NCBI GenBank assembly: GCA_010279815.1
Contig: QEOQ01000104.1
Coordinates: 292,559 to 356,558, forward strand
Reading direction: 5' to 3'
Origin: Brachionus plicatilis
Taxonomy: Eukaryota > Rotifera > Eurotatoria > Ploima > Brachionidae
DNA: 64,000 nucleotides
Shown in pieces: positions 9,912-21,900 of this stretch (the first letter of the stretch is position 1; every line of letters begins with the position of its first letter). The translations under genes and the position numbers were made by a program. Under the pieces are notes generated by a model. It was given only the letters and a program-made list of their open reading frames with translations, searched no databases and was not told the DNA's origin.

Positions 9912-12900
9912 GTAATTTTTTTCTTTAACGTAATATAGCCATATTGGGTGACCTATTTTTTTTTTATTGCTTTTTCGGATAGATCTCTACTCGAGGATCA
10001 CGAATCTGAACCCCTTATTTACCCCAAAATTTTAAATCACCAAATTGCACCAAGTGGTTAAATATGTGAGGGCTAATTTGGTTAAATGGGTTAACTAGAT
10101 TACCCCTAAATTGATCCAAATTACCCCGGAAATTCACACAATTACCCCGAAACCACACTCATTTACCCCAATACATCACCAAATTAGCCGTTTTTTAAAG
10201 AATTAAGAGAGATAGAAGTATAAAGTAATATTTTTGTTTTTTTTTTTATTTATTTTCGACTCGTAAAAATGAAAGAAAAAATTAAAATTGATCTACTTGG
10301 ATAAATTAGAAACAATTGAATAAGAAAAATATTAATTTAAAAACAAAACGAATTAATAATCAATTTTTAGAAATTTAACAAGAAAATTTTCTTAGAATTT
10401 TTACTATTAGCATTCAGCACATACAAATTCTAGTGTTTAATTCTTTTTTATTCTACTTGGCAAACAAAGCTTCATAAGAGCGTGGCATTTTTTTAAAGAA
10501 ATGAAACAAAAAAAAGAAATTTTTTTTGTGTTTTTTTAAACTTTTTGACACTGTATTTAAAATATTGCAGTCGTTTTTCACTTTTCTTAGCACTCATTTT
10601 TTAATAAAACGCTCTAATTTGTTTCTCTAGACTTCAAGAATATGTTTTTTAAATAAAATTTTGCATAGTAACAAAAAAAAACGTCTTATAAATGTTTTAG
10701 GGGTAAAAGAGTTAAAGTGGTTAAAATTTGGGGTAATTTTGTTAAAAACCGGGGTAAATATGGTAACTTATTTAACCGTTTTACCCCTAAAAATAACCCA
10801 TTTAGAATTTGGCTTCAAAAAAAAATTTTTTTTCTTTCTGTCCCTTAATTTGAAGTTGTTACTAGTTGGTCTTAGCAATGGCTAAATAATTTTGCAAAAT
10901 CTCATTTCGAACCGAAGTTATCGCGCGTAAATCAAATTATACTTTTGATTGATTTTCACCAGTTTTTCGAACTTGATCGATTTTAAGACGAATGGTATAC
11001 AAACGAAAAATAAAAACTATGTATCTGGATTCCTTGACCTGTTAGCTACTTAGAATGATACTTCGTTTCTCTCTTGGATGTAGTTCTCATACAATTTCAC
11101 AAAATAAAAGTTCTCCCCCAATTAACCAATTAAATAATTACCCCATCTTACGTTATTTTTTTTTTCTATTAAAATTTTTTGGGTCTTGCCTGTTAAGTGA
11201 CCAGTGACTTTATGTCGATTTGATGACCAGGTATTTTTTCTGACTGGTCACATATTCACTGGTCACCTAATATGTGATCAGGCAAAATTATTTATTTGGT
11301 AAAAATGTTTGTAAATAATTTTTACCTGGTTACCTAAATAAATATTTGGTCACCTTAATTTCTTTTAAGTTAAATGAAATTTAATTGAAAATGTAATAAA
11401 ATAATTGCAATTGCAATTATACTTGCAAGATTTGATTTTTTTTCATTATTGTTGATGTAATATGAAAATTTTTTAAGCGATGATGTAAAATTGAAGTTAT
11501 ATTAATAATAATCAAAAAGTTTTTACTTTCATTTAGAAAAAAATATAAAACGAGAATGATGAAAAAAAAAATTTTAACAAACTTGTAGATTTAGACTTAA
11601 TATTTGCTGTACAAAAATGTACGAAAGAAAATTGTAGAAAAAAAGATTAAAATATTAGAAGAGAACTTAAATTAGAAAAGTTTTCAAAAATTGTCTGCTG
11701 TAAAAAAGTTCTTAGCAAACATAAAAACCCAATAGCTTGCTCGGAGTGCGGGAAATTAATGAAAAATAAGCGTGATGTAAAGCAACACATCGCAAAAATG
11801 CATAAATAATTTTTTTTATTAAATTTTTATAATTTTAAATTAATATATAAATTGGTCACGTAAATAAAAAACCAGGTCACATAAATAATAAAATTTTTTT
11901 TAAAAAAATTCATTAGTTTAATAATAATTATTGCCTGGTGATATATTAGGTGACCAGTGAATATGTGACCAGTCAGAAAAAAAACCTGGTCACCAAATCG
12001 ACATAAAGTCACTGGTCACATAATAAGTGACCAACTGATCACATAACAGGCAAGACTCAATTTTTTTTCTAAATTAAATTAAATTTTTTGAAAATTTGGC
12101 ATTTTAATATCAAATTTTTTTTTCTGGCGAATTTTTAGGAACAGGATTAAATTTTTACAAACTTTAAAATGAGCATTGATTCTTGTTTCTTAAAAATGCT
12201 CGATTAAGACAATAAAAGTGTGTATACCTAAAAGGACCGGAACATTTTTAAGCCAAAAATATAAGAAAATTTTTTGTTTTGAGTTTACTTGAATAAATAT
12301 AGTCTCTAAAAAAGCTAAGCTTAAATATTTTTTGTTTTTTGAAAATTTTTTTGTACATCAGAAAAGACTATTATTTGTCTAAAATGTGAAAAAAATTAAT
12401 TATTAATAATTATTTGGCTAAAACTTTAAATTAAAAAGCCAATGTAATTCATTTCAAAAATAAACTTAAAAATGAACAAAATTTTTATCATCAATTTATC
12501 ATAATTTTTTAAATCTACAATTTCTAAATAATTATAACGACTGGCTCCTATATTAAATAAAGTTCTTTTTAATATTTTTTACCTTCTATATTTTTTTACT
12601 TTGTTTTGATAGATCCCTGTCTAAATTACGTAATTTAACGTAATCTTAATTGAATAGTCGGTAAGGATATGTGATTTTAGGAAAAATTAAAAATAAATTC
12701 AAAATTGCTATCTGTTTTCTACTTAATTTTACGTAAAATTACACAACTTTTGGTAAATTTTTTTTATAAAAAATGAAAATATAAAATATCCAATAATTAA
12801 TAAGAAAAGATCAGTTTCAAATTTTTTTTACAAAAAAATTTTTTTCCATGAAAATCGGTTTTTATCGAGAAATTTTGCAATTTTTTTTTACTGAATTTTA

Positions 12901-15900
12901 GAATAATTATCGGTAATTTAAGAAAAATACCCTTTATTTTAGATAACCATATTTTACGGTAAATATGGTAAAATATCCTGAATTTACCATAATTTAGCAA
13001 AGTAAAATTTTCAATCAAATTTCAAGCGCTCAATATTGCTCAAACATTTTTAGATGTGTAATTAAATTAAGTTGAACCGTGATGGACAATTTTTAATAAG
13101 TTCTCTTGTAACCATCTTTGCATGACCCCTCAAAATATAATTATTTCTTTGAACGTACCTTATTTCACTTACCAATTTAACAGTTTCTAGACTGTTTACA
13201 ATTTTAAAAAACTTTATCAAATCGCCTCTTCTTCTTCTCGTATCCAAAGTGGTAAGTTTTATTCTATTCAATCTTTCTTCATACTCAAGATTCTTAAAGG
13301 CTGGAATCAACTTCGTAGCTCTACGTTGTACTTTTTCTAATTCCTTCTTATCTTCTTTCAGGTATGGATTCCAAACACTAACTCCATATTCAATAAGAGG
13401 TCTTACCAATGAGGTATACAATAACTTAAATACATTGGCGTCCAAAAATTTATAATTTTTCCAAATCATTCCCAAAATCTTATTCGCTCTGCCAGAAGAG
13501 TAAATTGAGCGCTTGAAATTTGATCAAAAATTTTACTTTGCTCATAATTTACGTAAAATATGGTGATCTAAAAAAAAGGGTATTTTTCGTAAATTACCGA
13601 TAATTATTGTAAAATTCAGTGAAAATAAAGATTTCAAAATTTCTAGGTATCGTAGCAGCACTGTACAAAAAACGTAGAAATATGTAAATTAATAATAAAG
13701 TCTAGTATTTATTCTTTGGATGTTTTCTAAAAATAAATTTTCCGAACTATAGGTTAAAAAATTTTCTTTATAAATACATAGTTTTTTTTTTAATTTTTAA
13801 TTTAATAAAAAATTAAAATAATTTATCAGGAATTAAATTAATAAAAAAATCTCTTTTAAATAATTCTACATATGAAAATTTGTGCTAATTCTCAACAGGA
13901 TCAATTTTAGATTGTTTATTTCCTTGTTTAAATTCATTCTCAGAAACTGATATGAAAAAAATGTAAATTCAGCATTTCAGTCTATTCTTCGAATACTGTA
14001 ATACTTAGAGTAATTGTTAGCTTACTATTCCTTCTTACATATTATTTTAACTTATTTTACTTCTAATATTTTTTATTTATCTTTTTTTTTAATCTACTTC
14101 ATCTTGGTAAATAAATTAATAAATAAATATTGAGAAAAAAAATCAACTCAGTCAGTGGCTAGTTTTCTTTTTTAATAAACCAAGCATTGTTGCGTTGTCT
14201 TTTTAATTAGAATTAAAATTTAAATAATTGAAAAATTTACAATAAATTGACTGAATAAACAGTTAAGTTTTGAAATTGAATGCTAATATTTACTTAAGAG
14301 AGTTAGTTTAGGTAGCTGAAGTATAATCCAATATTGGCCCAAATAAAGTTTTTTAAAGATTACCTTTTGTTTAGGATCAATATCACATTTTTTATAATCT
14401 TATCAACTTTTGAGGCAAAGATTAATCTTAAGACAAGGTCAACACCAAAAAACTTTCGACTAACTGAGCCAAATTTACCAAGTCAAATATTTGTTCATTC
14501 AATCATTCATTTAATGTCACTAAACTGATATCAAAACAATGTAGGAAGTTCAAAATTCATCAGTTTTGAAAATTGAAGTTTGAGACCAAGATCAATATAT
14601 TTTAATTATAGAGAAAAAATATTTTTTTTTCTAAGAAATAACTTGACATAATTTTAAAATATGAAATTTTAAAAATTTTCCTTTTAATTTAACTTCAATA
14701 GTTTTAAATTATTAATAAATATTCTAAAGACAAAAATTATGTTTTAAAATTTATAATTTGTTTAAGAGGAAAAATAAATTTATTTTAGTTTGAATGAATG
14801 AATTTAAAAGTTATGAACTTGAATTTCTAAATTAACTTGAGCTGAATTATTTAAATTATTAACTTTTTTTTGTAAGAAAAATTAGATGTCAATCATTTTG
14901 ATGTCTATTATTAAATTAAAATATGATTTTCCATACAAAATTTTTAAAAAAATGCCAACTTTTGGTTTTGTAGTATTTTTTAGAGGAAAAATAAAAAAAT
15001 TAAAACTTAAACTTGAAATAAAAATACAAAAATTCAATTGATTTGATAAAATTTTTAATTGAAGAAAATAAAAAATAGAAAATTTGATACGACCTTTTTA
15101 TTTGTGAATACTTTTTCACAGGAAACTAAATTTCCTTTAACTTAGTATAGAATATCTTTTGTATCAAAAATTCCTTAGCTCTATAATTATTCCTTCTTTC
15201 TTCTTCAACTAAAAAATGCTAATGAGAAAATAAAATGAACAAAGAGATTTTTTAAGAATAAAAGAAAAAAAAAAGAAAAGGTTTCAGAAGGAAATAAGAA
15301 AATATAATGCAAAATTCAGTTCCAGTTGTACTGTAATATACAATTTTAATAAAAGCAACTGAATGAAAATTTCTTTTTAGTTATTTTTTGTACATTCCAA
15401 AGTCCTTTACCCAAACATTGAATAAAATTTGAGTATTTAAATAATTAATTTTTTTTGAAATAAAATTTTCTAGTCCAAAAGTGTTTGCCACTAATTGTGC
15501 CATCTATATTTAATAAACTTTATTTGCTTAAAATTTAAAATAATTTTTGCTTTAAAAAATTTAACCCAAATGGGTAAATTTACATTTAATAGAAAATATT
15601 GATTTTATTTAAATTCAATTTTTTGTTCTGAAGCTTAAATTGATCTTTGGTAGAAGTCTGGAAAAATTATCCAAAACTTCTTGCAGTCTTTAATTAAAGA
15701 TTTTGCATCTAAGGTAATTCCTTTTCGTTTTTTAAAAACAAAAATAATTTTTCTCAATTAAACAATTTTAATCAGAATTGGAATTAATAAAAAATAATTT
15801 TTTTTTTCAATTTTAATTGAATATTAATGGAAAAATAAAATTTATTGTTATATTAAACAGATAAATTTGTGAAGGACTAGTGAAATTAAAAAAAAATTTT

Positions 15901-18900
15901 CTTATTTCTAATAAAAATAACGAATCTTTATCTTTTCTTCATTAACTACACGTGTTTAATTATTAAAATAAACTAAAAAAACCAGCCCTAATTTTATTAA
16001 GGAAAAATTAACTTTTTGTAGCAAAAATTCTTCTAGTAATAAGAATAACTTCTGTTGAGATTTTTAAATAATTAAAAATTTTTTATAAACCAGTTCAAAA
16101 AGTTTTACCAATAATTTTAATAGAATAATAAGAAAGGTTTATGTTCATTTAAAGATAATTAAGACCTCATAAAAAATTTATAAATTTAATATTTAAAAAA
16201 AATGTTTATGTTACAAAAATTTAAATAATTAAAAAAAATTAAAATTGATTTTTAAACTACATTCATTGATGATTTTAATATTTACACTCAAATTTTTTTA
16301 ATTAATATTATTTCTCTATTTTACCTTAAAATTTAAATTTTATTAATTTTATTACAGTACAATTTAAAATTTTGAAAAATTTGGCTGCTTTACTAAAAAT
16401 TTAAAAGTTTAAGTCAATCGACTATGGCAGATGAAAAAGGTGAGGACAGACAGGAAGTTAGAACGCCACTGTACCGGCTTCCACAAGGCTTAAAGCGTAT
16501 CGAATTGGAAAATCTTAAAAAACCTGACCCTAGTTATAACAAAACAGCAAGCAGCATTCAAATCGAACCCAGTCGAGTTCAGTCGCCAAAAAATTACACT
16601 TCAAAGATGCACGAAAAAAACTTGTCTGACAATACTTTGCTAAAAACTGGCCAAGCTTATACCAACGAAATATTGGGTGGAAATTCGAAGCATATTTTTA
16701 GCAAGGAGAAGAATAAAATTTATCTAGAAAACGGAAAAACATTCACAAAAATGTATCAATGTGTGTACCCGGCCGAGTTTACGGCATGGCTAAATGGTAT
16801 CAAGGTGGTCGAGACCGGGAAACCCGAGAAGCCCGTCAAGGGTCTGAAAAAATGGAAGAAGTATCCAGAATTAATAGACAATGTAAGTATCGACTTGAAA
16901 TAGATAAGAAAGACCATTTTGTGATTCATAAAATATGATGATATCGAAAAAATATATATGCTTTGATAATTTATACTAAGATTTTATGCTAAAAATAAAA
17001 ATGAAATGGGAATATTTTTGGGTATTGTTTATTTATGCCTCATGGCGGATTGGGTTTTATCGAAAAAAAATATCTAGGCTGCTACAAATATATGCAAATA
17101 CAAACTCAAATGATTTATTGGGTTTCATAAAAAATATAATATCATTTTCAAAAATTTATGTTAAAAAAATTTTTTTTAATTCTTTTTTTTAACTTTCAAG
17201 GGTTGTTGAATGAAAAATGGCTTTTTAATTTAAAATGGGTTTTATTTAATCCATCTCTATAATTACTGAACCTATTTCCTAAAAATATATTTATTTTTTA
17301 TTATTTTGTCTTTTAAATTATTTTTTTATATGCTTAATAAATGATATATCATTTATTTAAAAAAAAAAGTGTTACAAACCAAAAAATAAAACTTATTTTT
17401 CTAAGAATGTATCTTAAATTATTTAATTAATATCTTGAATTAATGAGTTTATACTTATCTATTTTTTTAATTTATAACTTTTAATGAATAAAAATAAAAA
17501 TTAATTCAAGTACCCTAAAAAAAGAGGTCGTGGTAGACCAAAGAAAAAATAAAACGAATTACAATTTTTTATATTTTCTTGCAAAAAATTGTTGTAGGCT
17601 TACTTGCCCATCAGAATTCATTGTAAATAATAAAATCAAAAGTTTGTATTTAAAAGCTCTTTAATATAACTCTAAAGCTCCGCAGAACTATACCAAATAA
17701 AATCTTCTTTTATAGACATACTTTAGAATTATATCTCTAAGTCACCAATTACAGTAGTTAATATAAATAATAACTAGGGAATCATAACTAAGAAGTGTAA
17801 AGTTAGCTACGAACTAACAAGTTCATTTAGCCGCTAACAAAATTTTATTAATAAAAAAAAATTGCTATACTTTCATTAATTTTAGTTATAAAAATAATAA
17901 TTTATAGAGACAATTCCAGAAATCTAAGAGAGTGCTTTTTGTATATTTAAGAGAAAATATTTTTTATGAGATAGGTTCAGTAATTATAGAGATCGATTAA
18001 ATATAACCCATTTAAAATTAATTTAATTGCTAAAAAAGAATTAAAATAATCCTACTCAGAAACTTGAAAATTTTAAGTCACCTGTTTTTGAAGGGGTAGT
18101 GAAATTTTTTAAAAAAGGCTTTTCAATATTTAAAGACTTTTTTTTTCTAAAGAAAAATATTTTCTTACTTGTATAATATAACAAATATAAAAACTAGCGA
18201 TTTTTGTTTTAAAACGATGAAAACTAAATATTATGCTGCAAATATTTACATTTTTAAAATTTTATTTTTTAAAATGTATTTTATTTTTGAAAAAAAGTGG
18301 TAATTACTTTATTTTAAAAATCAAAGAAACATATAACATTAATATTTTGCTTTTTCTCTCCACTTTTTTGCAAGCCTATAATCTTCTTCTTTGGCAATAT
18401 TTAGTTTTGTCGGCTTTGAATTATTTAAAAGCTCATTTAGTTTTAAGAGAGTAATTAAATTTGACAGAAATTATCAAATAAGTACGAAAAAATAGAAAAA
18501 CAGTAGGTTTTTGAATAAATACGAAGGGCATGAACCACCCCAAAATTGAAATTTTTTTTATTAAAGGAATATAACAAAACATATATCATTGAATTAGAAA
18601 AGACCTAAAAATACACTAGATCACCGAGTTTCATAATTTTTAAAAATTCGGTTTCTTTGGATAATAACAGGCAAAGTTAGACACTTTTAAAAGTGTGTTG
18701 TACTTGCAGCCCGGAAGAGGATTAAAATCACATAAAAAAGTGAAAATAAAAAAATACCACATAAATATGAAAATGAAAGTTGAACATATTAGATCAGAGA
18801 AAAAAGATAAAGTTTAGCATTATTTTTTGAAAAAGTTAAAAAAACATAAATTGTTTCTTCAATAGTGAAAAAATCATAAGTTTATTTTTCATCTGAGAAA

Positions 18901-21900
18901 AACACATAAAAATGGATTTTTTTGACCACTGTGTGCAGTGAAGTTGAATTAGGTTTTATCTTTGAACAATTCAATCCTATTGCTTCGAATCATTCAAATT
19001 TAAATAATTGTCAAATTTGTTGTCACGCTTTGTGAACGAGTATTTATGTTTTATTTTCTTTTTAAGATAATGAATTATGATTAAAATATTTATGTTTTTA
19101 ATTCACTTTTTTACTTTAATAAATAAAATTGACTTATGTTTTTCTAACAGTTATACAATATTTCTATATGTTTTTTTCACGTTTCAATAAATTACAAAAA
19201 AATATGTGTCTGTCTCTTTGTTTATGTTTTTTTAACTCACTATATGTGAATTTCAACATATGCCTTGTAGCCCAATATCTCAGGATTGGAATAATTTTAT
19301 GATATCGCTGATCCTTCGATATAGTTAGCTAAAGAGCTAAAGATTATAGCTCAAAAGTCGATTTGACTTGGTGTTACCATAAAATATTTAAAAGTCAAAA
19401 TATTTCTCATTAACAATTAAACGACATCTTTCCAAGATATAATAAAATAATAATCAAATTACTCTGAGTCCAAAAATTGTTCTGCAAAATGTATCAGCTG
19501 AAACAGACTCTGTGCCACCCAAATTAAGTCTTTGCAAAAACTCTGCATTTTAATTTTAATGATTTTCTAATACATTTAGTGCTCTGCAGACTTGCAGAGA
19601 TTTTGCAGAGACTTAATTTGGGTGGTACAGAGTCTGTTTCAGCTGATACATTTTGCAAAAAAATTTTTGGACCCAGAGTAAAAATGTTATTTCATTTTAT
19701 AATTTTTGTTTTTGTATCCTGTTCCTAAATTCACAATGCCCTTTTTTTTGCAGATGATTTAGCTCCTTTTTTATTTTCAAAAAGATAGAAAATATTCAAA
19801 ACGTGATTAATAAGTATCTAAAAGAAGTTGAAAAATGGCTTTTTAAATGGAAAATGAAAAGTCGTGTTACATTATCTTTGAGAAAAAAAAAACAAAAGTT
19901 AAAATCAATTTTGATCTTAAAATCAATGGTAAAAATATAATTAATGAGGAAAAAGTCAAATTCTTAGGTATTACACTAGGTACTGTAATTCTAGGCTAAA
20001 CAAATTAAAAAATCTATCTAATAAGAAATGAGACCTGAAACCCTTTACAAATCTTTGATCGGATCAATCTTGGATTTTTCTTTTCCTTGTTTAAATTCAT
20101 TCTCAGAAACTAACATCAAAAAAATACAAGTTATCCAAAATCAGCAGTCCGATCTATTTTGAATCTAAAATATGATACCCCCTCAAACATAATGCATCAC
20201 GAGTCCTTTAATAAGCTTTAACTTTTAACAGTCCTCAGCCCCACCATAAGGGATTTCACAAAATTTAAGTCGAATTCCTTCAACTTCAATTTAATACGGT
20301 TAATCAGCTGTTGCTCAGTTGAGGCTTGCCAACCTCCTCGTATACTTTCCTTGGTCACATAATTTAGATTTTCGTTCATCCATGTTTTGCTCAGAATAGA
20401 ATAGTGAGAAGATGCTAAGTCAGGCTAAAAAACGTAGTCAAGATCTTGATGATACTCATTTATAAATGGGAGAAGGAGTTTATTCAAGCATTAGTGGATA
20501 TAGATGCTCGAATTGATCAATTGAACGCACAAAGACCTAAAAGAGACCATAACTTTGTTAATACTTATTTTTTTTTAATCTGTAAAAAAATCAAGAAAAT
20601 TTAGTAGAGGATCTCCAATTTGAATACGGTTGATCGCATTATATATTGTGCTTGGAGCGATTCCTTGCTTAGTAAAGTGCGCCACAAGATCGGATTCTGT
20701 AATTTGTGAAATCATATTTTTGACTGCTTTTCGAAAAGCCTCTCGTTCAGACACAGAAAGTCCCATTTAAAAAATTTTTTTTATTTGTAATTTAAAAGCT
20801 AATGTTTAGTAGTTTATAAATATATATAGAAAATCACCTGATCACTTACATGATCGGGCAAGTTAACTAAACTTTTGTCCATTTACTTATGCATCACCCG
20901 TTACTGTGTATTGTATGTGTGATGTAATCTATTCTGTTTCAGTGTAATAATATTGAAAAATTAATTCCCATTTATTTTTTTGAAAAATAAATTTGAAACA
21001 TCACTTATTTTAATCCATTACCAAAATTGAATGAAAATTTTTATTAAAAGACGAAATTATTCACCAAATACAATTTATTTTAAAAATAATTGCTAATAAC
21101 TGAAATAAAACTGTTTTTCAATTTAATAAAAGAGTCTACCTAACCAACACACGAAAAAATCTTTTCATCACATCCTTAAAATCTAACAAACACACTATAC
21201 TTAAATACACCCTTAACACTGTTCTATACACCTTTTTTAGTAATTTTTTGTTAATCCAAAAAAATTCATAGAAAAATTTTTAATACGCTTTTCATGGTGT
21301 GTTGCTCAGACTTGCTTTTAATTATTTAATAAAATTGGTAAAGAAATCAAATTTTAGTTTTATTATTATTTTTGGTTCAATATAATTAATATTCTAAGGT
21401 TTTTGAATAATTTTTTGGTCGACCTTTTTTTAACAAAAGCACGATTCCTGATTTGACAGGTTCTATGGTATCCATCACAATTGTCGAACTGGTTGTGAAA
21501 ATAATCTTTTTTGGCAAACTTTGAAGCTTGTTGCTTCATGGTACTGCTCATTTTAGGCTCCATTCTGAATTCTTTTTTATTTACTGAATAAAACTCAACC
21601 ATTTTCATGGAACACTAAAAAATTATTTAATGTGTTATTAAGACTTAGAGGAAGTGTAAAATTAAGTTAATTTTTTTCACTTTGAAAAAATTTTTTTGAG
21701 AGTGCAGAACAGTAATTTTGAGGTGTTATTATGTGAGTGTGTTTGTTAGATTTTAAACGTGTACTGTAACGATTTTTGAGTGTGTTGAAACCAGACTTGG
21801 GCAAAAGTCATCAAGTCAAAGTCAAGTCAAGTCATTTGGCTTCAGTGACTTGACTTTGAAAAGACTTTAAAATGACTTTTTTTTTTGACTTTTGCCCCAG

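Noticed and set aside
18233..18454. Hydrophobic 73-codon ORF resembling a membrane protein
   Set aside because: Phe/Leu/Lys-rich frames like this arise constantly from TTT/AAA-rich sequence. It lies in an intron with no supporting signal.
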